Source: Accumulibacter sp.
GTDB taxonomy: Bacteria; Pseudomonadota; Gammaproteobacteria; Burkholderiales; Rhodocyclaceae
Reading direction: 5' to 3'
DNA: 64,000 bases
NCBI RefSeq assembly: GCF_029255125.1
Contig: NZ_JAPUVR010000086.1
Location: 1 to 64,000 of the forward strand
The notes under the pieces were generated by a model, which did no database searches, was not told where the DNA came from, and saw nothing but the letters and a program-made list of their open reading frames with translations. Positions 1 through 8,434 of the stretch are shown in pieces. The translations under genes and the position numbers were made by a program. How positions within the stretch are numbered: position 1 is the stretch's first letter; each line of letters opens with the position of its first letter.

Positions 1-123
1 GATCCGTTCCAGGGTCGAGAAGTCGGCCTCGGCCAGCCATTCGCCGGGCACCCAGTCGCGCAGCAGGTCGCGCACCATCTCGGGGTGCGCAAAGAGGCGC
101 TTGTAGCCGGTATCGTGGGTCAT
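1..123 (-). CDS. Rpn-family recombination-promoting nuclease / transposase-like protein, N-terminus only
   Basis: The first 41 codons of a minus-strand gene that runs off the left edge, starting at the ATG complementary to 121-123. The visible protein begins MTHDTGYKRLFAHPEMVRDLL and ends near DFSTLERI. The pattern of a polar start, then YKxLF, then HPEMVRDLL is what I know from the Rpn (YhgA-like, PD-(D/E)XK) family, which is common in Rhodocyclales. The nuclease motifs lie outside the window, so activity cannot be judged. No inverted repeats or other transposon parts are visible beside it. Confidence 0.7.
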   Translation of the reverse strand, partial: MTHDTGYKRLFAHPEMVRDLLRDWVPGEWLAEADFSTLERI

Positions 124-567
124 ACAGGAATTGTACGGTCAACTCCCTGCCAAGACTCGGCTTCGGCAGACGCACGCGGTCGGAATGCGGGCGCCGGCGG
201 CATCTCTGCTTGCCGCTCGCGCTGGTCAAACGGCACTGGCTGGTTTCCCCGGCGTGGGACGCGCCGCAAGCTCGCGTGAATCTTGAGCCTGCAGGCGCGT
301 GCGCAGAATCTTGCTCAGCTCAAGCTCATTGTCGCTGGGTAGCACCGGATTCGTCTGCATGTTGCCCGCACGGCGGGCGACGAAGACGCGCGGCACTTTG
401 GCCAGTCCGACGCCGTCGGCCGACAGGAGAGCGGCATCGCCAACAACTCGCCCGGCAGTGCAGCCGGCTGTCGACGAGCTAGCGGCAGGCGGCGGGATCC
501 GTCAAGTCATTCTGTCTGGCGAAGCGACGACCGACCTCGGCGCACCTGCGCTGAGCCGGGTGCTCCG
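124..567. other. No supported gene between the Rpn gene and the PEP-CTERM protein
   Basis: This stretch has only short overlapping open frames with no recognisable domain, no good ribosome binding site and Arg/Pro-rich translations typical of unconstrained GC-rich DNA. One plus frame around 361-470 reads more like protein (Gly/Ser/Asn-rich) and is in phase with the PEP-CTERM frame downstream. It could be a decayed upstream part of that gene, but nothing proves it. Confidence 0.5.
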
Positions 568-1011
568 GTGCGCGCTTCGAGCGCGGGGATGCTGGCAGCC
601 GTCGTCGCAGCGACCAGCGTACCGCAGGCGACGGTTGCCGACCACTCCTTCCTGACCAGCGACACGCCGAGCGGCGCCGCTGTGCCCAGGTATTTTGCGA
701 TCCAGTTCGAATCGCCGATTTCCTTTTTAATTTTGACGATGATCGGTTATGCCAACGGCGTCGGTGGCGTCGGCCCTATGGACGGCGATTTCGAGTACTC
801 GATCGGAAAAGGGCCGTTCAGTCAATCGGAACCGCGTTCGAGGCCGGATTTCAACATCGCCGTGCTGCGTCTGGACACACCGGATAGCAGCGTCGGCTTC
901 GACAATCTGATCATCGGTGGTCATGACGTCCCCGAACCGGCCGCCTGGTCGCTGTTGGCGGCGGGTCTTGGCCTGCTCAGCTTCAGCCTTGCCAAGGGGC
1001 GTCGCGGCTAG
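568..1011 (+). CDS. Short PEP-CTERM sorting-domain protein
   Basis: A 147-residue protein ending in a clear PEP-CTERM signal: VPEP near residue 121, then a hydrophobic stretch (AAWSLLAAGLGLLSFSLA), then a basic tail KGRRG. Such proteins are exported, cut by an exosortase and linked to exopolysaccharide production. The segment just before it (SSVGFDNLIIGG) is also typical of this class. The 5-prime end is weak: the frame opens with GTG at 568, an ATG lies at 589, neither has a convincing Shine-Dalgarno, and the signal peptide is poor in basic residues. The gene may be truncated or frameshifted upstream. Confidence 0.65.
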   Translation: MRASSAGMLAAVVAATSVPQATVADHSFLTSDTPSGAAVPRYFAIQFESPISFLILTMIGYANGVGGVGPMDGDFEYSIGKGPFSQSEPRSRPDFNIAVLRLDTPDSSVGFDNLIIGGHDVPEPAAWSLLAAGLGLLSFSLAKGRRG

Positions 1012-1413
1012 GGCAAGGCGGGCGCGTCCACTCGGTAAGATCCGCGCTCGCCAGTTTGGCGTCGGAGAATTTTTCGGTTTTTCGGCTCCTCAAGCCGCAT
1101 TCCAGCAGCTTGAGTCGGCGCGACCGGCAATGATGCCGATGGTCGACATGACGTTCGACACCTGCAAGCTCGCGTCGCAACATGTTGATGCGCGATGAGG
1201 TTCCGTTCGGCGGCACGGCGGGCGGAAAAGGTCGCTGCTCCCGAGGCGTCGGCTTCTGCGCCGGATACACCCTGGCGGCTATCGCAGGAGAATTCGAGCC
1301 ACGTGGCGAGATACATTCGCACGCTGCGCTAGCGCGCGTACGGAAGTCGCTCGACCACATACAGGCACGAGCTGCAAACGACCGAAAGCAGGCCGAAGCG
1401 CTGCGGGCGACGC
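1012..1413. other. No supported gene
   Basis: Both strands contain only short frames with low-complexity Arg/Ala/Pro translations, no motif and no usable ribosome binding site. I see no repeat, RNA gene or strong terminator in it. It separates the PEP-CTERM gene from the convergent small gene at 1414-1554. Confidence 0.5.
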
Positions 1414-1554
1414 TCATTGCGGCGCGCTCGGTGGGCGCGGCGGGCTCGCGCGATACTGCGTGTAGGCGTCGCTCAGGCTGGTCTGGTGGCGCAGGCTGAA
1501 AAGGGTGAAGGAAAGGACCAGGGCCGCGGCTGCGGCGAGCAGGAGACGTTTCAT
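1414..1554 (-). CDS. 46-residue single-pass membrane or secreted peptide
   Basis: A minus-strand ATG at 1552-1554 opens a 46-codon frame ending in TGA. It begins MKRLLLAAAAALVLSFTLFS, a basic start followed by about 16 hydrophobic residues, then a polar segment (RHQTSLSDAYTQYR) and a Pro-rich end. An AGGAAAG Shine-Dalgarno sits about 6 bases before the ATG, which is the main reason to call it. It follows the lipoprotein hydrolase on the same strand after 74 bases, so it may be the last gene of that unit. It could be a small inner-membrane protein or a signal-peptide-bearing peptide. The function is unknown. Confidence 0.5.
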   Translation of the reverse strand: MKRLLLAAAAALVLSFTLFSLRHQTSLSDAYTQYRASPPRPPSAPQ

Positions 1555-1628
1555 GCGCTACTTTCCTGACTGGGGGAGGGCGCTGGCCGGGCCGGTCGGG
1601 GCTGGCCGCTGGCGGTGGCGACGAGGGT

Positions 1629-3407
1629 TCACTTTGCCCGGCTCGAGGGCGGAGCGCTCGGCGCATATTTCTTGACCAGTTCCCAGGTGAGCTGGCCGGT
1701 TTCGCGCGTGTAGATGTCGCTGTGCGCGTCGCCACCGTGATACGGCGTGTCGTAGCGGACAAATCCGGCGCCGTCGATCAGCAGGACTCGCCGGTCGTGC
1801 GCCGCGAGCTGACGGACGCGTGAAATGACTTCGCTGGACGGGGGAAGCGGGCTGCGGTCGTCGCCGGCTGCCGGGTCGTCGAGATGCTGAAAGAGGTCCT
1901 GATTACCCGGCGCGCGCGTACGTTCGACTTCGTTGTTGCCGCCGATCATCGCCGACAGCGAGGTGGCGCTGTCGTAACGCGACCAGAGGTACGCCTGTTT
2001 GGCACGATACGCGGCAAACTGCGAGTAATCGGTGTAGGGGATGCCTTCGTGATGCATGGGGTGAACGGCGATCGCTTCCTGCCAAGCGGGAGAAAGCCCA
2101 TGCCGGAAGCGGCTGCGGCCGAAGGCCGACTGCAGCCCGACGACGAGGTCGACGGTGTTCTGGCAGTCGCCCGGCGTGGCCAGCCAGGGGCAACTGTACA
2201 AGGCGCGCGAGACGGCGCGCGCGCCGAAGCTGTGCCCGACGAGTACGACGCGCAGCCGCTCGTGCACTTGCTTGATTCGGGTCAGCACCTCGTTGACCAG
2301 ATAGTTTGCCCAGGTCGTGCCGAGTTCGTCGGCGTCGTTCTTCTTGTTCCAGAAGCTGACCCCGCGGACGAACTGGTCCCAGGCGCTGGTTCCGAACGAC
2401 CAGGTGGAGGGCCAGGTGAGGCCGATGAAGAGCGGGCGGAAGTGGCTGCCGGCGCTTGCGTCGACCGCAGCGGCGTCGAGCAGGTAGCCGAACAAGGCAT
2501 TGAAATTTTCGATCGACGCCGCTTCGCCCGTGTTCCAGCCCATCACGTAAACGAAAACGTGCGAGTACGGCTTGCCGCTCTGCTGCGCGCTGAGCAGGTC
2601 GGCGCGCAATGCGTTTTCGAGTTCGGCGAGCCCCTGCGCGCGACCGGCAAAGAAGACGCCCTTCTCCCATGCCGGCGGCTGCCCGGTGGCGGCTGCCTGC
2701 TGGATCGTACACAGCAGGTCGTTGCGCGCATAGGCATCGTAGAGGACGGCGCCGCCAATGCGCGTCGTGGCGTTGGCGTTCAGCGTGCGGAAGGCAACGA
2801 CGTGCGAGAGGAACATCCGCCGGCGATCGTCCAGGCGGCGTTTGAGCAGGCAGGTGGGATCGTCGAAGCCGCCGCCGTTGCGCAGCGGAACACGCAGAAA
2901 CGCCTGCCGGAAGATGTCTTCGCTGTCGCTGTCGGAGCAGGCGCCAAAAGGCCCGCCGAGCAGGCCGAGCGTCTGGCGCGAAGTCTTCTCGACGCCGAGC
3001 AGATAGCCCGGGAAGTGCAGACCCAGGCCACGTACCGCGATCTCTCCGGGCTGTCGGGGGGCCAGCCGGCAGAAGTCGGGCGGGCGCCTCGCGCGCTGCC
3101 CGCCGTCCGGCGCTGCGCCGCCCGGCGTCGGCCGGGTATCCGCAGGCGCGGCCGGCAGGTCGTTGTCGGTGCTTTTGTACTCGAGCAAGGCATGGAAGTT
3201 CCAGGCGAGTTCTTCTTCCGCCGTGCCCAGGACCTGTTCGGCGAAGCGCAGGTGCTTCGGCTCGCTCACCGGTTCGCCGGCGCAACCGAGCAGACCGCCG
3301 AGGAGTAGCGCCAGCAGGCCAAAGCGCACGCCGGCTGGGAGGCGGGCGAAGTTTGGTCGGCCGGCGCGCCGCGTCGGCGGGTGCAAGCAAGCGGGTATCT
3401 GAGTCAT
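1629..3407 (-). CDS. Exported lipoprotein with alpha/beta-hydrolase fold
   Basis: A 592-residue protein with an unusually long basic N-terminus, a hydrophobic segment and a lipobox LLGC with Cys42 as the probable lipidation site. Around residues 385-400 is a strand followed by GHSFG, the nucleophile elbow of serine hydrolases (Ser393); an upstream segment with YVMGWNTGE may form the oxyanion side. A late DGAGF...YHGGDAHSD region may supply the Asp/His. The ATG at 3405-3407 is backed by AGGAGGG five bases upstream. The substrate is unknown; family membership (esterase, lipase or thioesterase-like) is as far as I can go. It is divergent from the OmpA/caspase pair, with 260 bases between them. 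Confidence 0.8.
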   Translation of the reverse strand: MTQIPACLHPPTRRAGRPNFARLPAGVRFGLLALLLGGLLGCAGEPVSEPKHLRFAEQVLGTAEEELAWNFHALLEYKSTDNDLPAAPADTRPTPGGAAPDGGQRARRPPDFCRLAPRQPGEIAVRGLGLHFPGYLLGVEKTSRQTLGLLGGPFGACSDSDSEDIFRQAFLRVPLRNGGGFDDPTCLLKRRLDDRRRMFLSHVVAFRTLNANATTRIGGAVLYDAYARNDLLCTIQQAAATGQPPAWEKGVFFAGRAQGLAELENALRADLLSAQQSGKPYSHVFVYVMGWNTGEAASIENFNALFGYLLDAAAVDASAGSHFRPLFIGLTWPSTWSFGTSAWDQFVRGVSFWNKKNDADELGTTWANYLVNEVLTRIKQVHERLRVVLVGHSFGARAVSRALYSCPWLATPGDCQNTVDLVVGLQSAFGRSRFRHGLSPAWQEAIAVHPMHHEGIPYTDYSQFAAYRAKQAYLWSRYDSATSLSAMIGGNNEVERTRAPGNQDLFQHLDDPAAGDDRSPLPPSSEVISRVRQLAAHDRRVLLIDGAGFVRYDTPYHGGDAHSDIYTRETGQLTWELVKKYAPSAPPSSRAK

Positions 3408-3667
3408 GTTGCCCTCCTGTCAACACGAATGCTGGCGTCTACGTGCGAAACGGCAGACCACCCGCGCACTGTCGCGCGGACGTATGCGCGTGTCAAGCCG
3501 GCCGGCCGAGCCGCCTTGGCCGGTATCGGCGAAGCCGTCTTTGCCGGAGCTGGCGAAAGCACCTTGACCGCGCCGCGCGCGAACGCGACGGCGAGCGCCG
3601 TGTCTAACCGCCACCGGCGGGCGGAAGGCCGGCGGCATACCGAACAATCAACAGGGGGAGTCGTCCA

Positions 3668-4867
3668 ATGTCGAGCAAGTCGAGTCTACTGGCCAGCGTT
3701 GGTCTGGCCATTGTCATTGCAGCCGCTGGCTGCAGCACCACCGAGGAAAAGCCGAAATCCGCCGCAGCGCCGGCGCCGGCGCCGATCGTCGCGCTGCCTT
3801 ACGAGCAGGCGGTGCGCAAGGCGGCACAGGATCTGCTGGCGAACGCCAATCTGGCGCGCGACCAGAAGTACAGCGTAGTCGTCGATCCGCTGGTCGACGG
3901 GAACAGCGGCGTGCAGAGTGAGGCGACGGCGGCGATGGAGCAGTCGGTCGTGCAGGTGATCCGGGAGAATTATCAGCAGATCGAGGTCAAGCCGTTCACC
4001 AGCGAGACGGTGTCGGGTCTGCCCTTGCTGATGGTCGGCACATTCACGCCGATCAATCTGCAGGGCAAGGCGGACGGCGAGCGCGACGCCTACCGCATCT
4101 GCTTCGCGCTGGCCGACCTGAAGACGGGCAAGATCATCAGCAAGGGGCTGGCGCGCTCGCTGCCCGAGGGTTTCGATCCGACGCCGCTCGCCTTCTTCCG
4201 CGAACTGCCGGTCTGGTCGAAGGACAGCGCGGTCGACGGTTACATCCGGACGTGCCAGGGGACGAAAGCGGGCGACCCGATCAATCCGGCGTACGTCGAC
4301 AGCGTGCTGGCGGCGGCGACGATCAACGAGGCGCTGCGTGCTTACCAGGCAAAGCGCTACAAGGATTCGCTGGCGATCTACCAGTCGGTGCTGACCAATC
4401 CGGCCGGCAAGCAGGCGCGCGTGCACGCCGGCATCTACCTGAACAACCAGAAGCTTGGGCGCAAGCAGCCGGCGCTGCAGGCTTTTGGCCGGCTGGTCGA
4501 GATGGGGCTGGCGACCGATCGCCTGGCCGTCCGCTTCGACTTCAAGCCGGGCGCGACGGCGTTCACCCAGGAGCAGCAGCCGTACGCGCAGTGGCTGGGC
4601 GAGATCGCTCGCCAGTCGGCGCGCCAGGACGCCTGTCTGGAGGTCGCCGGACATACCCGGCGCGGGCCGTCGGAACAGATCGACGACCGGCTCTCCTTGC
4701 AGCGCGCCGAATTCGTGCGTCAGAAGCTGGTCGCGCTCAATCCGTCGCTCGCCAAGCGCACGTCGGCGCGTGGCTACGGTTCGCAGCGGGCGATCGTCGG
4801 CACCGGCAAGGCGAACGAATCCGATGCGCTCGATCAGCGCATCGAATTCAAGAAGGTCTCGTGCTGA
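3668..4867 (+). CDS. TPR / OmpA-like C-terminal domain lipoprotein
   Basis: A 399-residue protein starting with a lipoprotein signal (AAAGC, Cys near residue 22) and an Ala/Pro linker. Residues ~35-170 resemble a secreted assembly-type domain that holds nucleotide-independent beta strands; residues ~210-270 contain a TPR-like helical pair (INEALRAYQAKRYKDSLAIYQS). The last ~110 residues form an OmpA-like peptidoglycan-binding domain (VAGHTRRGPSEQ...LSLQRAEFVRQKL...RGYGSQ). An AGGGGGAG motif precedes the ATG. It lies 31 bases before the caspase gene on the same strand, so the two are very likely co-transcribed. It probably sits in the outer membrane and contacts the cell wall. Confidence 0.8.
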   Translation: MSSKSSLLASVGLAIVIAAAGCSTTEEKPKSAAAPAPAPIVALPYEQAVRKAAQDLLANANLARDQKYSVVVDPLVDGNSGVQSEATAAMEQSVVQVIRENYQQIEVKPFTSETVSGLPLLMVGTFTPINLQGKADGERDAYRICFALADLKTGKIISKGLARSLPEGFDPTPLAFFRELPVWSKDSAVDGYIRTCQGTKAGDPINPAYVDSVLAAATINEALRAYQAKRYKDSLAIYQSVLTNPAGKQARVHAGIYLNNQKLGRKQPALQAFGRLVEMGLATDRLAVRFDFKPGATAFTQEQQPYAQWLGEIARQSARQDACLEVAGHTRRGPSEQIDDRLSLQRAEFVRQKLVALNPSLAKRTSARGYGSQRAIVGTGKANESDALDQRIEFKKVSC

Positions 4868-4898
4868 TCGTGCGCGTGACTGACGCCGCGGGGGGCGT

Positions 4899-7898
4899 GT
4901 GATGCTGTTGCGGGCACGCGAGCCGGCTGGCGGGGCCGGGGCGGTGTGGGCGCTGGGGCGCGCGCTGGCGGCCGGCTTCGTGCTGCTCGCGCTGCTGGTC
5001 GGGATCAGCGCGCCAGCAAAGGCGGATCAGGAAGCCGGCGCGGGGGCGAGGGAGGGTGCTGGCGCGCCGAGTCTGCGCATCGAGATCGGTGCACACCTGG
5101 CGCCGATCCGCTCGCTGGTCGCCGACCGCAGCGGCGTGCATGTGGTTACGGCTGCCGAGGACAAGACGGCGCGTATCTGGGACGCGGCGACGGGTGCGCT
5201 GCTTTCGGTTTTCCGCCCGCCGTCGGGTCCTGGTAACGACGGCAAGCTGTACGCCGTCGCCATGCTGCCGGACGCTTCGCTGTTTGCCACCGGCGGTTGG
5301 TCGGCTGGCAACGAGGTGTATCTGGTCCGGCGTAACGACGGGCGCATCGTACACCGCCTGCCCGGCTTGCCCGAGGTCGTCACGCATCTGTCGTTTTCGC
5401 CCGACGGCCGGATGCTCGCAGTCGGCCTCGCCGGGCGCAACGGCGTGCGTGTCTTTCAGGCGGTCGATGCGTGGACCGGCGCGCGCGAACTGGCGGGCGA
5501 CGCGCAGCTTGCCGGCGAGGTCAACGCAACCGCCTGGGCGCCCGACGGCAAGACGCTCGTCGTCAGCAGCGCCGACGGCTACGTCCGCGCTTACGAGGCG
5601 ACGAGTCAGGGACTGCGCCGACTGGCCAGCGCTGCGCTCTCCGGCGCCGGCGTTCCCTTTGGCCTGGCGTTTTCGCCCGACGGAGCGACGATTGCCGTCG
5701 GCACCGCCGATCAGGGGAGCATCGACCTCTTCGAGGCGCGCACGCTGAAGCTGCGACGCGTCCTGCCGCCACCGAGCGAGCGGCCGGGACGGAGTCTGAG
5801 CGTCGTCGCCTGGGCGGCGGACGGCCGCCACGTCTTCGCGGCGGGAAGCTGGACCGACGAGCGCGGACGCTTCGTCGCTTGCCTCTGGCCCGCGCGCGGC
5901 GACGGCGCGGCGCGCCTGATCCCGCTGGCGCGCAATACGATCACCGCGCTGCACGCGCTGGCCGACGGCCGGCTGCTGTTTGCCGCCGCCGATCCGGCGT
6001 GGGGAGCGCTGGGTGCCGACGAGCGCGTGGCGTTTGTCAGTAGCGCCGGCTTGCTCGACTTTCGCCACCAGCGCAGCCGCTTTCGCCTGGCGCCCGACGG
6101 CAGCGCGATCAGCCTGCGCGAGCGTTCGGCGGCGGGCGACGACGCGTTCGACCTGCGACAACTCGCCTGGGGCCGTTCGGGCAAGGAGTGGTCAGCGCCA
6201 CGCCACGCGGCCGGGCGAACGACGGTGGATGACTGGTTCGAGCGCCAACGGCCGCTGATCAACGGCAAGGCGCCAACGCTGGCGGCCAACGAGTGGTCGC
6301 TTTCGGCCAGCGTCTCGCGCGACGGCAATCGCGTCGCGCTGGCGACCAGCCAGTATCTGCGTTCCTTCGACCGCAACGGCAACGAGCGCTGGAAGACGCC
6401 GGTGCCAGCGACGCCCTGGCAGATCAATACGAGCGACGACGGCCGCTGGCTGGTCGTCGGTTTCAGCGACGGCAGCCTGCGCTGGTACCGGCAGGAAGAC
6501 GGCAGCGAGCAACTCGGGCTTTTCCAGCACGCCGACGGCCGGCGCTGGGTGGCGTGGACGGCAGCCGGGAATTTCGCCGCCAGTCCGGGCGGCGAGGATC
6601 TGGTCGGTTGGCAGGTCGGGCACGGGCCGGCGCAGGCGGCCGACTTCTACCCGGTGTCGCGCTTCCGCTCCGACTACTATCGGCCCGAACTGATCGGCGA
6701 GATGTTCGGCAAGAGCGCTGCGCCGGCGGCGCCGGCGAATGCCGGGCAGGCGATCCGGCAGCGTCTGCCACCGACGCTGCGCATCGTTTCGCCCGACGCG
6801 CTGAGCACGCAGCGCAGCAGCGAAGTGAAGGTCAAGCTCGCTGTGCGCTCGTCGGCCGAGGCGCCGGTGACGCGCTTGCGGGCGCGCGTCAATGGCCAAC
6901 TGGTCGCTCTGCCGCAGATCGCAGCGCTGCCCGCGACGCGCTCGGAGCAGGCGGACGAGACGGTGTATGAAGTGGCTTTGCCGCTGCCCGGGATCGAGGC
7001 GCAGATCATGCTTTTCGCTGAGAACCGCTACGGGGTCTCACCGGAGGCCATGCTGATCGTCAAACGGCCACCCGCCGAGCCGGCCGCGGCGACCGCCGAT
7101 TCAGCGGCTGCCGTTAGCAGTTCGCCGGCAGCTCCCGGCGTCGATCTGCGGCCGGCGCTTTATGTTCTGGCAATCGGCATCAGCAGGTACCAGGACCCGT
7201 CGATCCAGCTCGAATTCGCCGCCAAGGATTCGACCGATCTGGCGAATTTCTTCAAGGCGCAGGAGGGCGGGCTGTATCGCAAAGTCGCTGTCCGCCTGCT
7301 TACCGACGCCGGTGCCAAGCGCGACGACGTACTCGACGGCCTCGAATGGATACGCCGCGAACTGACCGCGCGCGATGTGGCGATGGTCTTCATTGCCGGG
7401 CACGGGGTGAACGACGCCGACGGCACGTACTACTTCCTGCCGCAGGACGTCAATGTCAAGCATCTGAAACGCTCGGCGGTGATTTTCACCGAGATCCGCA
7501 ATACGCTCGTCGCGCTGCCCGGCAAGGCGATGTTCTTCATCGATACCTGTCATTCCGGCAACGTGCTCGGCACCGGGCTGCGCTCCTTGCGTCTCGACAC
7601 GACGGCGGTGATCAACGAGCTGTCGAGTGCCGACAACGGGGTCATCGTCTTTGCCGCGGCGACCGGACGCCAGTATGCGCAGGAATCACCCGAATGGGGC
7701 AACGGCGCTTTCACCAAGGCGATCCTCGAGGGTCTGCGCGGCAAGGCCGACTACAACCGTTCGGGTCGGGTGACGCACAAGATGCTCGACCTTTACGTTT
7801 CCGAGCGCGTCAAGGCGCTGACCGAAGGCGCCCAGTCGCCGGTGACGATCGTTCCCAGCGGCGTGCCCGATTTTCCGCTCGTGCTCGGCCAGCGCTAG
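4899..7898 (+). CDS. Exported WD40-repeat protein with C-terminal caspase-like (peptidase C14) domain
   Basis: A 999-residue protein. Residues 1-42 look like a cleavable signal peptide (basic start, ALAAGFVLLALLVG, cleavage after AKA). Residues ~50-560 carry WD40-type blades (AEDKTARIWD, LSFSPDGRMLAVG, LAFSPDGATIAVG). A linker with a probable Ig-like segment follows (~630-720). From ~745 there is a caspase fold: the catalytic His835 in FIAGHGVND and Cys884 in FIDTCHSGN are both present. The frame opens with GTG at 4899 and ATG follows at 4902. Metacaspase-like enzymes cut after Arg or Lys, or after Asp; the specificity here is not visible. Its stop overlaps the convergent HD-domain gene by four bases. 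Confidence 0.88.
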   Translation: MMLLRAREPAGGAGAVWALGRALAAGFVLLALLVGISAPAKADQEAGAGAREGAGAPSLRIEIGAHLAPIRSLVADRSGVHVVTAAEDKTARIWDAATGALLSVFRPPSGPGNDGKLYAVAMLPDASLFATGGWSAGNEVYLVRRNDGRIVHRLPGLPEVVTHLSFSPDGRMLAVGLAGRNGVRVFQAVDAWTGARELAGDAQLAGEVNATAWAPDGKTLVVSSADGYVRAYEATSQGLRRLASAALSGAGVPFGLAFSPDGATIAVGTADQGSIDLFEARTLKLRRVLPPPSERPGRSLSVVAWAADGRHVFAAGSWTDERGRFVACLWPARGDGAARLIPLARNTITALHALADGRLLFAAADPAWGALGADERVAFVSSAGLLDFRHQRSRFRLAPDGSAISLRERSAAGDDAFDLRQLAWGRSGKEWSAPRHAAGRTTVDDWFERQRPLINGKAPTLAANEWSLSASVSRDGNRVALATSQYLRSFDRNGNERWKTPVPATPWQINTSDDGRWLVVGFSDGSLRWYRQEDGSEQLGLFQHADGRRWVAWTAAGNFAASPGGEDLVGWQVGHGPAQAADFYPVSRFRSDYYRPELIGEMFGKSAAPAAPANAGQAIRQRLPPTLRIVSPDALSTQRSSEVKVKLAVRSSAEAPVTRLRARVNGQLVALPQIAALPATRSEQADETVYEVALPLPGIEAQIMLFAENRYGVSPEAMLIVKRPPAEPAAATADSAAAVSSSPAAPGVDLRPALYVLAIGISRYQDPSIQLEFAAKDSTDLANFFKAQEGGLYRKVAVRLLTDAGAKRDDVLDGLEWIRRELTARDVAMVFIAGHGVNDADGTYYFLPQDVNVKHLKRSAVIFTEIRNTLVALPGKAMFFIDTCHSGNVLGTGLRSLRLDTTAVINELSSADNGVIVFAAATGRQYAQESPEWGNGAFTKAILEGLRGKADYNRSGRVTHKMLDLYVSERVKALTEGAQSPVTIVPSGVPDFPLVLGQR

Positions 7899-8434
7899 GC
7901 CGGCGCGCGGCTCGCCGGCGCGTCCGGCGTCGACCCGGCGCCGGCGAGCAGGCGGTCGAGTTCGGCCCAGAAAGGCTCGCACAGGCCGGGGCGATACGCC
8001 GCCTGACGGAAAGCCGGGTATTCGTCGCGATAGACCTCGCGCAGGCGACGTCCGTGCTGTCCGTCGTCGCGCTGGCAGGCGCGCACGTTGGCCAGCCGGT
8101 CGGCGACCTTGACCAGCAGCGCCAGTTCCCCCTCTCCGTTGACGCGGGCCAGCCGGCTGTAGGTGGCCGCCTTGCGCTCGGCACGCGTTGCGCCGGGCGC
8201 ATCGGTCAACAGCGCGACGCAGTCGGCAATCGGCGCGCCGAAGCGAGCGCGTACCTCGCCTTCGGTGACTGCGGTATCCTCGACGACGTCGTGCAGGTAG
8301 GCGATGACTTGCGCTTCGTTTCCGTACGGCGCGAGCAGCTCGGCGACCGCGTCGAGATGGACGACGTAGGGACGCGATCCGTAGCGCTGGTCGCCGTGCG
8401 CGGCAAGAGCGAAGGCGCGCGCTTCCTCAAGCAT
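7895..8434 (-). CDS. Single-domain HD phosphohydrolase of the RelA/SpoT (small alarmone hydrolase) type
   Basis: A 179-residue protein with the metal-binding motifs of the RSH hydrolase domain: H26 in PYVVHL, H48-D49 and E52-D53 in LHDVVEDT, and a later VKVADRLANV segment. No synthetase, TGS or ACT domain is present, so it resembles MESH1-type small alarmone hydrolases, which remove pyrophosphate from (p)ppGpp or act on NADPH. It overlaps the upstream membrane hydroxylase gene by 8 bases and is the last gene of the 11.6-7.9 kb minus-strand cluster. Activity on alarmones is inferred from motifs; other HD substrates are possible. Confidence 0.82.
   Translation of the reverse strand: MLEEARAFALAAHGDQRYGSRPYVVHLDAVAELLAPYGNEAQVIAYLHDVVEDTAVTEGEVRARFGAPIADCVALLTDAPGATRAERKAATYSRLARVNGEGELALLVKVADRLANVRACQRDDGQHGRRLREVYRDEYPAFRQAAYRPGLCEPFWAELDRLLAGAGSTPDAPASRAPA

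Noticed and set aside
1884-3308. A long plus-strand open frame of 474 codons opposite the lipoprotein hydrolase
   Set aside because: It is the antisense shadow of a gene with lipobox and GHSFG motif; the translation has no domain and is a by-product of high GC third positions.
4848-6161. A minus-strand frame of 437 codons opposite the WD40-caspase gene
   Set aside because: It has an Arg/Gln/Ala-rich translation without motif, fully inside a well-supported gene; the GC-rich codon pattern explains it.
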